33,466 bases of DNA, from NCBI GenBank assembly GCA_007695295.1, contig REEB01000171.1, positions 1 through 33,466 of the forward strand, in the 5' to 3' direction. A model generated the notes under the pieces. That model ran no database searches, was not told where the DNA came from, and saw nothing but the letters and a program-made list of their open reading frames with translations. Origin of the DNA: Puniceicoccaceae bacterium (GTDB lineage Bacteria; Verrucomicrobiota; Verrucomicrobiia; Opitutales; Opitutaceae). The position numbers and the translations under genes are program-made. Of the stretch, positions 1 through 12,659 are shown piece by piece; the stretch's first letter is position 1; each line of letters begins with the position of its first letter.

Positions 1-858
1 ATCCTCCTCGCCGGCGGCTCCGGCAGCCGCCTGCTTCCCCTCACCTGCCCCGTCTCCAAGCAGCTCCTGCCCGTCTACGACAAACCGATGGTCTATTATC
101 CACTCTCGGTGCTGCTGCTCGCCGGCGTGCGCGACATCCTGCTCATCACCACGCCGCACGACCGCCCGCTCTTCGAACGCCTCCTCGGCGATGGCGCCGA
201 CTTCGGCATCCGCCTCACCTACGCCGAACAGGCCCGCCCCGAAGGACTCGCCCAAGCCTTTCTCATCGGAGAGGACTTCCTCGGGGGATCCCCCTCTGTC
301 CTCATCCTCGGCGACAACCTTTTCTACGGCCACAACCTCGTGCAGAACCTCCTCGCCGCCGCCGCACAACCGGCCGGCGCCACCATCTTCGGTTACCACG
401 TGGCCGACCCTTCGGCCTACGGGGTGGTGGAGTTCGATGCTTCCGGCCGGGTCGTCTCCCTGGAGGAAAAACCCGAGTATCCTAAATCCAACTACGCCGT
501 GCCCGGCCTTTACTTCTACGACGGCCGTGCCCCCGCACTCGCCCGCCGGCTCCGGCCCTCCGCCCGCGGGGAGCTGGAAATCACCGACCTCAACCGCCTC
601 TACCTCGCCGAAAACGCCCTCCGGGTCGAAATCCTCGGCCGCGGCACCGCCTGGCTCGACACCGGCAGTCACGACTCCCTCCTCGAAGCCGCCCAGTTCG
701 TCCAGACCATCGAGAAGCGCCAAGGCCTGAAAATCGCCTGCCTGGAGGAAATCGCCTTCCGTCAGGGCTGGATCGACCGCACCGCCCTCCGCCGCCGCGC
801 CGACCGCCTCAGCGGCTCCGGCTACGCCGACTACCTCCGGCGCCTCACCTACGCCTGA
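1..858 (+). CDS. rfbA: Glucose-1-phosphate thymidylyltransferase (5'-truncated)
   Basis: Makes dTDP-glucose from glucose-1-phosphate and dTTP, the first step of dTDP-L-rhamnose synthesis for surface polysaccharide. The frame is open from base 1, and 285 residues are visible. The family normally begins about four residues before the first visible one, so only the start codon and a few residues lie outside the window. Visible motifs are the nucleotide-binding loop GGSGSRL (visible residues 5-11), [13 protein letters not shown] just after it, LGDN (metal-binding Asp, bases about 307-318), [20 protein letters not shown] in the sugar-binding region, GELEITDLN and [13 protein letters not shown]. 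The C-terminal helical part is present, so this is the long RmlA/RfbA form. Other rml genes are presumably upstream, outside the window. The following gene is an unrelated protease with its own promoter candidate. Family assignment is secure. Confidence 0.95.
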   Translation: MLLAGGSGSRLLPLTCPVSKQLLPVYDKPMVYYPLSVLLLAGVRDILLITTPHDRPLFERLLGDGADFGIRLTYAEQARPEGLAQAFLIGEDFLGGSPSVLILGDNLFYGHNLVQNLLAAAAQPAGATIFGYHVADPSAYGVVEFDASGRVVSLEEKPEYPKSNYAVPGLYFYDGRAPALARRLRPSARGELEITDLNRLYLAENALRVEILGRGTAWLDTGSHDSLLEAAQFVQTIEKRQGLKIACLEEIAFRQGWIDRTALRRRADRLSGSGYADYLRRLTYA

Positions 859-941
859 GCCGTCCTCTCCCCCGCGCGGGTCCCAGCTTTAGTCGGCGGT
901 TTTGGCTGACGATGGAGTACTGGTCTCCGTGTTCTCCGGAA

Positions 942-969
942 TTGCCAAAACGCGATTCCCCGCTAGCCT
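942..969 (+). promoter_or_regulatory. Candidate sigma-70-type promoter for the subtilase gene
   Basis: TTGCCA (942-947) and TAGCCT (964-969) are separated by 16 bp and end 38 bp before the TTG start at 1008. The boxes match the -35/-10 consensus only partly, and the promoter is inferred from spacing and position alone. No Shine-Dalgarno sequence is obvious before the start. Confidence 0.35.
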
Positions 970-1007
970 AAACAACTCTTCCCCAACCCTTTTCCTCCGC
1001 CCACGCC

Positions 1008-4000
1008 TTGAAAGCCCCCCCTTCCAGCCGGGCGCCGCTGCTGGCGCTTGTCGTCACCGCCGTCATCGCGGTCGGCTGGTGGCTGTGGTCGCCGGAGGAT
1101 CTTTCGACCAAGGAGTTCACCGGCCCGGCCCCCGCGGAGCAACCCGGCGCACCCATCTCCGAGGCCGCCGCCGCACCCGCGGAGAACCCGCCTTCCGCTC
1201 CCCAGCCCGCCTTCGTCAGCAGGCCGACCCCTCCGCCTCCAGCTCCCGAGGTCCGCCTGCCCCGCGGCCTCACCGCCATCTCCGAAACCCTCGACGAATC
1301 CCTCCGACTCGGCCCAGACGGACATTGGGAGCGCCGCCGCCTCGTCCGCATCCCTTCCGAGTCCTCCCCTGTCGTCATCAAGGAAACGCTTGCCGCCGCC
1401 CCGGACGGTGAGCCCGGCGCCCGCGTCGCCTTCCTCGCCTGGATTGCCGACCAGGTCGCCCTCGGCCCGCTCGATCCTGATGGCGCGGAGCCTTTTCCGG
1501 ACCACCTGCTCGCCTCCCGCGACTCCCTCCTGCCCGCCTCCCCTTGGAGCCAGCTCCGGGTGCTCCGCCTCGAGTCCGCCACCCTCGACGCGGTTGACCA
1601 GGCCATCGCCCGGCTCGAAGGCCCGGCCGCCGCCGCCGGCTGGATCGCCGAGCGCAATGTCCTCTTGTATCCGGCGGCTCTGCCCAACGACCCCCAACTC
1701 ACCCAGCAGTGGGCCCATTCCCTCATCGACTCCGCCGGCGCCTGGAGCGTCACCACCGGAAACGCCACCACCTACGTCGCCGTGCTCGACTCCGGCGTCT
1801 CCCCCACCCATCCCGATCTCTCGGGAAATCTCGCCACCGAATACGGCAACGACTTCGCCTCCCCCGGCACCCCGCCCAACGACAACGACGGCCACGGCAC
1901 TTTTGTCTCCGGCATCCTCGGAGCGGTCGGCAACAACAGCATCGGCATCGCCGGGGTCGCTTGGACGGTCCGCATCATCCCCATCCGCATGGGCGACTCC
2001 ACCTTCACCCTCGACCGCATCACCAGCGCCCTCGATTACGTGCGCGGCCTCAAAAGAAACGATGGAGTCAACGTCGTCGCGACGAACAACTCCTACGGGT
2101 TTCTCGCTCAGTCCAGCAACCCCTCCTTCCTCCTCTCCAACGCCATCCACCGCCACCGCAACGAAGGCATCCTCTTCGTCGCCGCCGCCGGCAACGACGG
2201 CAAGAACCTCGACGGCGCCGAAAACTTCTACCCCGCCGGCTACGACATGCCGCACATCCTCTCCGTCACCGCCACCACCAGCTCGGACGGGCTTTGGGGC
2301 AGCTCCAACACCTCCGCCACCCGCGTCCACCTTGGCGCCCCCGGCGTGGGCATTCGCTCCACCACCCGCACCGGCTCCTACGCCAACGGCAACGGCACCT
2401 CCTACGCCGCCCCCCATGTCGCCGGCGCTGTTGCCCTCATCCACGCCGCCAATCCGGATCTTTCCTGGTCCGAGATCCGCGCCGCCATTCTCGACTCAGT
2501 CGACCCCCTCCCCGTGCTCGATGGAAAAACCTCGACCGGAGGCCGGCTCAATCTCGGCCGAGCCGTCCGCCAGGCTAACCAGGAATCCTACCGCATCCAC
2601 TTGATCCGGCCGTTGGCTTCCTCGGTCCGCCTGCTCGACCCCGCCGTCGGGCTGGTCCTCGAACCGGAGGTCCGCCTCGCGGACGAGCCGCTTCCGCAGT
2701 TGGCGGAGTCGGTCACCTGGGAGTTCGTCGGCGGCCCCGCCGCCCCCACCTGGTCCACCGATTCGCAGGAACGGACCGTTGCCTCCTTCGCCGAATCCGG
2801 CGACTACCACCTGCGCGCCGTGCTCGAGATCGCCGGCACCGTCGAAGCCGAGCGCCACCTCCTCGTCGCTGTCGGCCCGGATGCCCCCCTCTCCGCCAGC
2901 CTCACCGGGCACTGGGAATTCGCCTCCATCGAAGACGGCACCGTCGCCGACCGATCCGGCCACGGCCGCCACGGGGCGCTGCAAAACGTCGCGCCCTTTG
3001 CGGATAACGGCCCCGCCGGAGAGTTCGCCGCCAATGCATCCCGCGTCGTCATCCCGGACCTCCCGGTCGGCCCCACGGTCTCGTTTGTCGCCCGCGTTCG
3101 TGCCACCGGTCCCGGTTCGAGCATCTTCCCGCGCATCATCGACACCCCCGCCCACATTTTCTTCTGGGGACGTGAGGACGGCGGCTTCTTCGCCCCCAAT
3201 GACCGCACCCTCCGCTTCTACGAATACCGGAGCGGCGCCGACGGCGTCTGGCACACCGCCCCCGGCCTTGTCGGTGACGGCGAATGGGTTCATGTCGCGG
3301 TCACCTACGACGGGACCGCCCCCGCCGCACGGCCGTTGTTTTTCTACCAGGGAGCCCCAGTCTTCACCATCTCCCAAGGCGAGCCCGCGGGCGAACTCCA
3401 CCCCCAGGGCACGACCACCTACATCGGCAACAACGCCGCGCTGGACCGGCCCTGGCGCGGGCAAATTGCCGAGGTCCGCATGTACGATCGTGTCCTCCAC
3501 CCCGTCGAAATTGCCCAGCTTGCCGATTCGGATGACTTCCCGGTCGCTCCGTTCATCGAGATACCCCCCGCCGATGCCCTGCCCCTCCTCACCGCCATCC
3601 CGCTCCCCGCCACCAACCTCGGCCCGGATGCCCCCGCCCTCACCGTCTCCTGGCTGCTCGATGCCGACCCCGGCGCCGGGGGTCTGAGCGACGGCGATTC
3701 CCTCAACCCGATTCTGGAGTTCACCGAGGAAGGCACCTATGGGCTCATGCTCGAAACCGACGACGGCCTCATCGCCACCCGCCAAAGCTGGACGTTGACC
3801 GTCATCGACGACCGCCCCCTCCTCACGCTCGCATCCCCCAACCCCACCACCCTGCGCAGCCCGCGCTACCCCGTCGCCCTCACCCTCTCCGCCGACCGCG
3901 CCCGCGCCGAGCCCTGGACCGCCCTGCTCGCATGGGACGATCCCGCCCTCGCGGCCGCAGTTTTCCCGGATGCCCCCGCAGAGGTGGCGTTCGAGCCCGG

Positions 4001-4568
4001 CCAAACCACCGCAGACTTCACCCTCTCTCCGGCCGCCGATCCCGACGCCTCCGGCGACGCCGTCCTCCATCTCGGCCTCGCGGAATCCACCCTCTACCGC
4101 TACACCGATCCCGGCCTCACCCTCAACCTCCTGTCGCCCACTTTCCCCAACTTCCTCTTCAGCTTCACCGGCGCCAATCATGCCTCCATCTCCAGCGCCG
4201 AAGCCGCCCTCGACAGCGACCTCGATGGCGTGCCCGACTTGCTCGAATTCGCCCTCGGCCTCGACCCGCTTGACGGCGGCTCCGGCGGCCACCCCCATTT
4301 GCCGGTCCTCGGCCAGACCTCCATCGACGGTGAGACCTTCCTCACCCTCGCGTTCACGCGTCTCGCCGGGCTCGAAAACACCGTTTTTAGTGTCGAGGCC
4401 AGCGACGATCCGTCCCTCCCGTTCTGGCCGGATGCAGCCGAACTTCTCTCCGTCGAACCGCTCCCCGAGGGCCTGGAGCGAGTGACCTACCGCGACCTCC
4501 TCCCCCTCGGCACCGGCGCCGCCCGTTTCCTCCGCCTGAGGGTGACGGTCCTCGAGCCGACCCACTGA
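1008..4568 (+). CDS. Membrane-anchored or secreted S8 subtilisin-like protease, multidomain
   Basis: A 1186-residue serine protease. The proposed TTG start places a short basic stretch before a hydrophobic helix (about residues 9-27), a signal peptide or membrane anchor. The low-complexity Pro/Ala linker that follows (about 35-85) suits an exported protein. A pro-region precedes the S8 domain (about 230-520). The catalytic triad is D261 in AVLDSG, H296 in DGHGTFVSG and S465 in [11 protein letters not shown], and N396 in AAAGNDG is the oxyanion Asn. Downstream are a LamG/concanavalin-like region (about 625-840, from [20 protein letters not shown] to a [13 protein letters not shown] motif) and Ig/Calx-beta-like segments. 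A C-terminal module with [19 protein letters not shown] ends in RFLRLRV and is typical of Verrucomicrobiota surface proteins. It is probably a periplasmic or surface protease; its substrate is unknown. It lies alone between rfbA and carB. Confidence 0.9.
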   Translation: MKAPPSSRAPLLALVVTAVIAVGWWLWSPEDLSTKEFTGPAPAEQPGAPISEAAAAPAENPPSAPQPAFVSRPTPPPPAPEVRLPRGLTAISETLDESLRLGPDGHWERRRLVRIPSESSPVVIKETLAAAPDGEPGARVAFLAWIADQVALGPLDPDGAEPFPDHLLASRDSLLPASPWSQLRVLRLESATLDAVDQAIARLEGPAAAAGWIAERNVLLYPAALPNDPQLTQQWAHSLIDSAGAWSVTTGNATTYVAVLDSGVSPTHPDLSGNLATEYGNDFASPGTPPNDNDGHGTFVSGILGAVGNNSIGIAGVAWTVRIIPIRMGDSTFTLDRITSALDYVRGLKRNDGVNVVATNNSYGFLAQSSNPSFLLSNAIHRHRNEGILFVAAAGNDGKNLDGAENFYPAGYDMPHILSVTATTSSDGLWGSSNTSATRVHLGAPGVGIRSTTRTGSYANGNGTSYAAPHVAGAVALIHAANPDLSWSEIRAAILDSVDPLPVLDGKTSTGGRLNLGRAVRQANQESYRIHLIRPLASSVRLLDPAVGLVLEPEVRLADEPLPQLAESVTWEFVGGPAAPTWSTDSQERTVASFAESGDYHLRAVLEIAGTVEAERHLLVAVGPDAPLSASLTGHWEFASIEDGTVADRSGHGRHGALQNVAPFADNGPAGEFAANASRVVIPDLPVGPTVSFVARVRATGPGSSIFPRIIDTPAHIFFWGREDGGFFAPNDRTLRFYEYRSGADGVWHTAPGLVGDGEWVHVAVTYDGTAPAARPLFFYQGAPVFTISQGEPAGELHPQGTTTYIGNNAALDRPWRGQIAEVRMYDRVLHPVEIAQLADSDDFPVAPFIEIPPADALPLLTAIPLPATNLGPDAPALTVSWLLDADPGAGGLSDGDSLNPILEFTEEGTYGLMLETDDGLIATRQSWTLTVIDDRPLLTLASPNPTTLRSPRYPVALTLSADRARAEPWTALLAWDDPALAAAVFPDAPAEVAFEPGQTTADFTLSPAADPDASGDAVLHLGLAESTLYRYTDPGLTLNLLSPTFPNFLFSFTGANHASISSAEAALDSDLDGVPDLLEFALGLDPLDGGSGGHPHLPVLGQTSIDGETFLTLAFTRLAGLENTVFSVEASDDPSLPFWPDAAELLSVEPLPEGLERVTYRDLLPLGTGAARFLRLRVTVLEPTH

Positions 4569-4581
4569 GCCCGCCGTCCCC

Positions 4582-4601
4582 GGGGGCCGCGCTCCCCTTT
4601 T
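4582..4601 (+). terminator. Candidate rho-independent terminator after the subtilase
   Basis: GGGGG (4582-4586) can pair with TCCCC (4593-4597, one G-U pair) around a six-base loop, and TTTT follows at 4598-4601. The stem is short, but the T-run immediately after it and the position 14 bp past the subtilase stop fit a terminator separating it from carB. Confidence 0.4.
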
Positions 4602-4647
4602 ACGGCTTGCCACGCCGCGGGCCGGGCAACCAAAACGAAGCCCGCCC

Positions 4648-7878
<3,231 letters not shown>

Positions 7879-7885
7879 GTCGGCC

Positions 7886-8746
7886 ATGGCCGCCTCCGCC
7901 GACACCCTCATCGCCCTCCTCCACGGCCCCGACCAGCCCGGTCTCGTGGCCAAAACCGCCGGCTGGATCTTCGAACGCGGCGGCAATATCCTCCACGCCG
8001 ACCAACACCGCGACATGGAGCAGGGGGTCTTCTTCCAGCGCATCGAGTGGGCCTCCCCCCCCGATGAGGATCTGCCTTCCGAGCGCGACGCCTTCGCGGC
8101 CTTCACCGCCTCCCTTGGCATGAAGGCCCGCATCCTCCTCAGCGGCCACCGCCCGCGCGTCGCCCTCATGGTCTCCCGCGCCGACCACTGCTTCCACGAC
8201 CTCATCCTGCGCTGGAAGGCCCGCGAACTACGCTGCGAGATCTGCGGCATCCTCTCCAACCACCCCGACCTCGGCGACGCCGCCCAAGGCTACGGCCTGC
8301 CGTTTGTCCACATCCCCGTCACCCGCGGTTCCAAGCCGGATGCCGAAGCCGAACAGATTCACCGGCTCCGCCAGTGGGGCGCCGAGCTGGTCGTGCTCGC
8401 CCGCTACATGCAGATCCTCAGCGGCCCGTTTCTCGAGACCCTCGGCGCCCCGGTCATCAATATCCACCACTCCTTCCTCCCCGCCTTCGCCGGCGCCCGC
8501 CCCTACCACCAGGCCCACGAGCGCGGCGTCAAGCTCATCGGCGCCACCGCCCACTACGTCACCGCCATCCTCGACGACGGCCCCATCATCCACCAGGACG
8601 TCATCCGCGTCTCCCACCGCCACGGGGTCGAAGACCTCATCCGCAAGGGCCGCCATCTCGAAAAGTCCGTCCTCGCCCAGGCCGTCAACTGGCACCTGGA
8701 AAACCGCGTCCTCGCCTACGGGGCCAAAACGGTCGTTTTCGACTGA
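7886..8746 (+). CDS. purU: Formyltetrahydrofolate deformylase
   Basis: Hydrolyses 10-formyl-tetrahydrofolate to tetrahydrofolate and formate, balancing one-carbon pools. The 286 residues fit the family. An N-terminal ACT domain (about 5-85; LLHGPDQPGLVAKTAGWIF) is followed by a formyltransferase-like catalytic domain (about 90-286). The catalytic stretch INIHHSFLPAF, then GATAHYVTAILDDGPIIHQD, closely follows the known PurU pattern. These contain the conserved His and Asp that separate this hydrolase from PurN-type transferases together with the ACT domain. It starts 7 bp after the carB stop and is followed by a second ACT-domain enzyme gene 26 bp downstream. This suggests a cotranscribed carB-purU-threonine ammonia-lyase unit. 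No strong Shine-Dalgarno sequence precedes the ATG; most plus-strand genes here also lack one. Confidence 0.95.
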   Translation: MAASADTLIALLHGPDQPGLVAKTAGWIFERGGNILHADQHRDMEQGVFFQRIEWASPPDEDLPSERDAFAAFTASLGMKARILLSGHRPRVALMVSRADHCFHDLILRWKARELRCEICGILSNHPDLGDAAQGYGLPFVHIPVTRGSKPDAEAEQIHRLRQWGAELVVLARYMQILSGPFLETLGAPVINIHHSFLPAFAGARPYHQAHERGVKLIGATAHYVTAILDDGPIIHQDVIRVSHRHGVEDLIRKGRHLEKSVLAQAVNWHLENRVLAYGAKTVVFD

Positions 8747-8772
8747 TCCGCGCCAACGCGCCGCCTCCTCCC

Positions 8773-9999
8773 GTGGCCCTCTCACTCGACGACATCACCG
8801 CCGCCCGCCGGCGCATCGCCGGGGCCGTCGCCGTCACACCCTGCCCGGAGTCGATCCCGCTCTCCGAAATCTCGGGGTGCCGGATTTTCACCAAGCTCGA
8901 CAACTTCCAGCGCACCGGAAGCTTCAAGGAGCGCGGCGCCGCCAATGCCCTCGCCCTCCTCCGCGAAACCGGCCGCTGCCGCGGCGCCATCGCCGCCTCC
9001 GCCGGCAACCACGCCCTCGGTCTCGCCTACCACGGCCGCCGCCTCGGCATCCCCGTAACCGTGGTCATGCCCCGCACCGCCCCGCTCATCAAATCCGCCA
9101 CTTGCGAGCGTCTCGGAGCCCGCGTCCTCCTCCAAGGCGAATCCTTTGCCGAAGCCCAGGAACAGGCCCTTTCGCTCGTCGACGCCGAAGGGCTCACCTA
9201 CGTCCACGGCTTCGATGATCCCGCCATCATCGCCGGCCAAGGCACGTTCGGCCTCGAGTGCCTCGAACAGGTCCCGGACTGCGACGCCATCGTCCTGCCC
9301 GTCGGCGGGGGCGGTCTCGCGGCCGGGGTTTCCCTCGCCGTCAAATCTCTCCGCCCCGAGGTCCGCGTCTACGGCGTCGAGGCCGACCACGCCGCCGCCT
9401 TCTCCGCCGCCCTCCGGGCCGGCCGGCCCGTCGACGTCCCGCCCCGCCCCACCCTCGCCGACGGTCTCGCCGTCTCCCGCGTCGGCGCCCTCGCCTTCTC
9501 CATCGCCGCCCCTCGGCTCGACGGAGTCGTGACCGTGGATGAGGACACCCTCGCCCTCGCCATCCTCCGCCTCATCGAGTTGGAAAAAACGGTCGTCGAA
9601 GGCGCCGCCGCCGCCCCGCTGGCCGCCCTCCTCGCCGACCGCCTTCCCGAGCTGCGGGGCCGCACCGTCGTCCTCGCCCTCTGCGGCGGCAACATCGATC
9701 CCGCCATCCTCAGCCGCGTCATTGACAAGGGGCTCGTTGCCGACGGCCGCCTGGGCCGCTTCACCGCCGTCATCAGCGACCGCCCCGGCGGCCTCGCCGC
9801 CCTCGCCGCCGAGATCGCCGCCGCCGGCGCCGGCATCAAGGACATCTTCCACGACCGCGCCTTCAGCGGCCCCGATGTCTCCGCCGTCAACGCCGTCTGC
9901 ACCGTCGAGACCCATCACGCCGCCCACTTTGCCGAACTGCTCGGGCGGCTGCGCCAGCGGGGCTTCCAGGTCCGCCCCGCCAATCCTCCGCCACCCTGA
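8773..9999 (+). CDS. ilvA: Threonine ammonia-lyase with C-terminal ACT domain
   Basis: A PLP enzyme deaminating threonine to 2-oxobutyrate, the entry step of isoleucine synthesis (or threonine catabolism). From the proposed GTG start it has 408 residues, the length of the medium form with a single C-terminal ACT domain. The frame is open further upstream, but those residues overlap purU and have no family character. The GTG lies just before SLDDITAARRRIAG, a normal beginning for the family. The PLP lysine is in RTGSFKERGA, the substrate loop is SAGNHALGLAYHG and the phosphate-binding loop is VGGGGLAAGVS. The ACT domain occupies about residues 330-405 (FTAVISDRPGGLAALAAEIA), so amino-acid feedback is likely. 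Whether its role is anabolic or catabolic cannot be decided from the sequence. Confidence 0.92.
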   Translation: MALSLDDITAARRRIAGAVAVTPCPESIPLSEISGCRIFTKLDNFQRTGSFKERGAANALALLRETGRCRGAIAASAGNHALGLAYHGRRLGIPVTVVMPRTAPLIKSATCERLGARVLLQGESFAEAQEQALSLVDAEGLTYVHGFDDPAIIAGQGTFGLECLEQVPDCDAIVLPVGGGGLAAGVSLAVKSLRPEVRVYGVEADHAAAFSAALRAGRPVDVPPRPTLADGLAVSRVGALAFSIAAPRLDGVVTVDEDTLALAILRLIELEKTVVEGAAAAPLAALLADRLPELRGRTVVLALCGGNIDPAILSRVIDKGLVADGRLGRFTAVISDRPGGLAALAAEIAAAGAGIKDIFHDRAFSGPDVSAVNAVCTVETHHAAHFAELLGRLRQRGFQVRPANPPPP

Positions 10000-10004
10000 A
10001 TCCC

Positions 10005-10022
10005 GCCCTCCGGAAGGGCTTT
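10005..10022 (+). terminator. Weak hairpin plus T-run after the threonine ammonia-lyase gene
   Basis: GCCCT (10005-10009) and AGGGC (10015-10019) form a five-base-pair stem with a five-base loop, followed by TTT. It lies five bases past the stop codon in a gap between convergent genes, where a terminator is expected. The short stem and short T-run keep confidence low. Confidence 0.3.
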
Positions 10023-10065
10023 GCACCGGAGACGCGTACCCACATCCCCGGTGCCGCTTCCGCCT

Positions 10066-12423
10066 TCAGGGAAGCGAGGTCACCACGGGGGAGAGGTCCG
10101 GCTCCAAGTGGTCCGCGATCGCCCGAAGCATGGGTTCCCAGAACAAATCGTATTCCGGGCCGATCGCAGGGCGGCACATCGCGATCACGAGGTCATTGTC
10201 GTAGTCGATGCGCAGAACCGATCGGGTCGCGGATCCATGGCTGAGCGTGTTCCACCCCAGGAGCATGCGCGCCTCCTCCGGCAGGTCCTCCGGCGCATCG
10301 GGATGCACCGGACCACGTTCCCAGCTCGAGCCAAGTCCATAGACCACATCCGGAGTCAGGCAGTCCGGCTGCACCTCGCCGGCACGCACGGGCAGGAGCT
10401 GCTCAAAGGCCGCTTCGGAAAAGAACTCCCGGTCGCCGTAAAGCCCGCGGTTCAGCAGGAGTTGACCGATCCGGGCCAGATCGCCCGCGGTCGTTCGGAT
10501 GCCATAGGCGGTGTCGAAGACACTGGTGTTCTCCATCCCCAACGGGGCAAAGAGCCCTTCATGCATCAGGCGCACGAAGATCCTCCCGTCCACCGCTTCC
10601 AGGCTGCGCCCGGCGAGGTTCATGCTCAAGCCGTTGTAGTGGTAACGTTTTCCGGGCTCGAGCCAAGGCAGTTGGTGCAACACTTGGTTCTCGAACCAAG
10701 GGTTGTCGAAACCCCCGAAGGTCCCATGCCCCTCCGTGCCCACCAGGTGCATCATGCACTGCCGGATGGTGATGACTTTGTCTCCCTCGACGGGAAAGTC
10801 CGGCAGGTAATGGCCGATCGGAACGTCGAGATCGATCAGGCCTTGGTCGACAAACCGCGTCAGGAGCGTGCCGGTGATGAGCTTGGAGATGGAGGCGATG
10901 TCGAAGGGCGTGTTCCGATCAATGGCCCGGCCCTGCCAGCTCCCGTAAGCGCCATCATGGGCAATGACGCCGCCGCGAGCCACCATCAGCGTGAAGGGGA
11001 TGCCCGAGGCTTCCGCCCAAGATTCACCCAAAGCAGCCAACTTCTCTTCAAATCCGGGTGCAAACCCCGCGGTTTCCGCCTCCCCGGCTCGCAGTAAGGG
11101 ACCGGAGCGTTCCACCGCTTTGCGCGGCGGCTGCAAGGGTTGTAAGGCGACAGTGCCAAAGTGCTTTCGCTTCAAATCGAGCAGGACTTCCTGATGGCGA
11201 AACCGGAGCGGATCAAAGCCCGGCGGCCCTTCGCCGAAGTCCGCGTCCCCCATCTGCCGGTCATGCAGGGCGGCGAGGAGGAGGGCGCCGTTCGGGCTGT
11301 CGAAGAGCAGTCCCATGAAGGCCTGCCCGCCGATCCGGGCAATGCTCCCCGCGGCGTCCGCCCAGACCGCCGGCTCAAGTCCCGAACCCTCGAGAAACGG
11401 CAGCGGAACTTCAAAATCGCTCCGCCACGGCTCGAATCCCGGTGGAGCCGCATAGTAGGTCAATGCGCGACGGATGACGGGGCCGTTTGTCGGCCGGGCT
11501 TCATACAGGGCCACGTACCGCCCCGGAGCCTCCGCCGCGGCGACTTCGTTCAGCTCCCGGTCAAACCACCGCACCGTGACCTCCAACTCGCCGAAAACAT
11601 CGGCCATCAGCTCGGGATTGGCCCAGCGGGGCTCGGGAAAGGAGCCGAGCCCGATAAGAAAGGAATTCCACTGCCCCCCCGCCTGCAATTCCATACCGAT
11701 GGCGCGATCGCGCCGCTGCCGCTCCCGCAGCGCCACCTGCCGATCCTCCCACTCCGCCTCACTCAGAATCCTCAGCGCGAATCCCCAGCCACCGCCGCCG
11801 TTCTCCACTTTCACCAGCAGCCGGTTTAACCCCTCCCGCAGCGCGAAGCGAAAGGTGTCGTCGTCGGGATTCACCCCCCGGTCCAGGGTCGCAAACCGGT
11901 GCACCCTCTCCCCGTTCACCCAGACCGTTGCCCGGTCATCAGAGCCGAAGAGGGCGTGGACGGTGCGCGCGACATCGGACTCGACGTGGCAGAATGCATA
12001 GGCAACCCGGTGGCTGGTCGGCCCGAAAGCCTCCAGCGCCGCGACCAGATCGACCGTTCCATGGTCGCCCGACCGCACCGCCACCACGCCAGCCTCCCGC
12101 GCACGGCCTTCCTCATCGCGGTAGTTGACCCGGGTCTCGGGCGTGATCACGGCCGCCGCTTCCCCGCCGAGGGCGGCAAGATAATCGCGGTCGAAGCCTG
12201 CGCGCGGCACCGATCCGACGCGCTCTTCCGGAGGCAGGGATTCGTTGGGGAACGATCCCAAGACCAGCCACTCAGCCGGAGCGACCCTCTCCCCGAAGCG
12301 GTGTACCGCCCCGGTCGAAGCCTGCCCCACCGGCAGCAGTCCGCTCATCCCAAAGACCGCCGCCAGCACCGCGGCGATCGCACCTGCCCGCCTTTCTCCC
12401 ATCGAAAGCAAATGCGTCTTCAT
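10066..12423 (-). CDS. Exported serine hydrolase, beta-lactamase/PBP4* fold, with long N-terminal extension
   Basis: 785 residues from the ATG at 12423; an in-frame TTG 36 bp upstream exists but adds only a basic peptide. Residues 1-36 look like a signal peptide ending near GQAS. Residues about 45-220 form an extra region (WLVLGSFPNES, FGSDDRATVWVNGERVH, NRLLVKVENGGGGWGFALRI). It resembles beta-sandwich domains found at the N-terminus of carbohydrate-active or outer-surface proteins in this phylum. Residues 220-450 match no family I recognise. Residues about 460-785 are the serine hydrolase: S511 and K514 in the SISK motif, Y596 in YHYNGLS (the usual YxN reads Y-N-G), and HGSATRS (729-735) in place of KTG. 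The lack of KTG argues for a peptidase or esterase, not antibiotic resistance. The gene stands alone, convergent with the threonine ammonia-lyase gene. Confidence 0.85.
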   Translation of the reverse strand: MKTHLLSMGERRAGAIAAVLAAVFGMSGLLPVGQASTGAVHRFGERVAPAEWLVLGSFPNESLPPEERVGSVPRAGFDRDYLAALGGEAAAVITPETRVNYRDEEGRAREAGVVAVRSGDHGTVDLVAALEAFGPTSHRVAYAFCHVESDVARTVHALFGSDDRATVWVNGERVHRFATLDRGVNPDDDTFRFALREGLNRLLVKVENGGGGWGFALRILSEAEWEDRQVALRERQRRDRAIGMELQAGGQWNSFLIGLGSFPEPRWANPELMADVFGELEVTVRWFDRELNEVAAAEAPGRYVALYEARPTNGPVIRRALTYYAAPPGFEPWRSDFEVPLPFLEGSGLEPAVWADAAGSIARIGGQAFMGLLFDSPNGALLLAALHDRQMGDADFGEGPPGFDPLRFRHQEVLLDLKRKHFGTVALQPLQPPRKAVERSGPLLRAGEAETAGFAPGFEEKLAALGESWAEASGIPFTLMVARGGVIAHDGAYGSWQGRAIDRNTPFDIASISKLITGTLLTRFVDQGLIDLDVPIGHYLPDFPVEGDKVITIRQCMMHLVGTEGHGTFGGFDNPWFENQVLHQLPWLEPGKRYHYNGLSMNLAGRSLEAVDGRIFVRLMHEGLFAPLGMENTSVFDTAYGIRTTAGDLARIGQLLLNRGLYGDREFFSEAAFEQLLPVRAGEVQPDCLTPDVVYGLGSSWERGPVHPDAPEDLPEEARMLLGWNTLSHGSATRSVLRIDYDNDLVIAMCRPAIGPEYDLFWEPMLRAIADHLEPDLSPVVTSLP

Positions 12424-12624
12424 TCCTCTTGTCCTATGTCGGCGGATACAGCCGGGCAATCCCCGGTCGTGGCCGTCGCGACGTTAGAAGCCGCACCAAC
12501 AGTGGCGGAGAAGAATTTGTTCCCGTCGACCCTGCCCCCGAGGGTCCCCGCACTCCCGGCAGGCCCCTCTCCCTAACGAACAGCCCGTCCCTAACTCGAC
12601 CCGATCAAAATTTCGGCCTGACCC

Positions 12625-12652
12625 CATTTCCGGCCGGCCATTTCCGGCCGGC
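12625..12652. repeat. Perfect 14-bp tandem repeat forming a hairpin
   Basis: CATTTCCGGCCGGC occurs twice in direct succession (12625-12638 and 12639-12652). Because CCGGCCGG is self-complementary, 12630-12637 and 12644-12651 form a perfect eight-base-pair stem with a six-base loop. It lies 8-35 bp past the der stop on the minus strand. It could act as a transcription end or RNA-stabilising structure, but there is no T-run. Confidence 0.55.
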
Positions 12653-12659
12653 GACAAAA

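Noticed and set aside
944-956. GCCAAAACGCGAT repeated exactly at 31111-31123
   Set aside because: A 13-bp match between two places in 33 kb is expected by chance, and the second copy has no promoter-like continuation.
10021-11097. Plus-strand open frames across the serine hydrolase gene
   Set aside because: They are antisense to a gene with complete active-site motifs and a signal peptide, and show no domain of their own.
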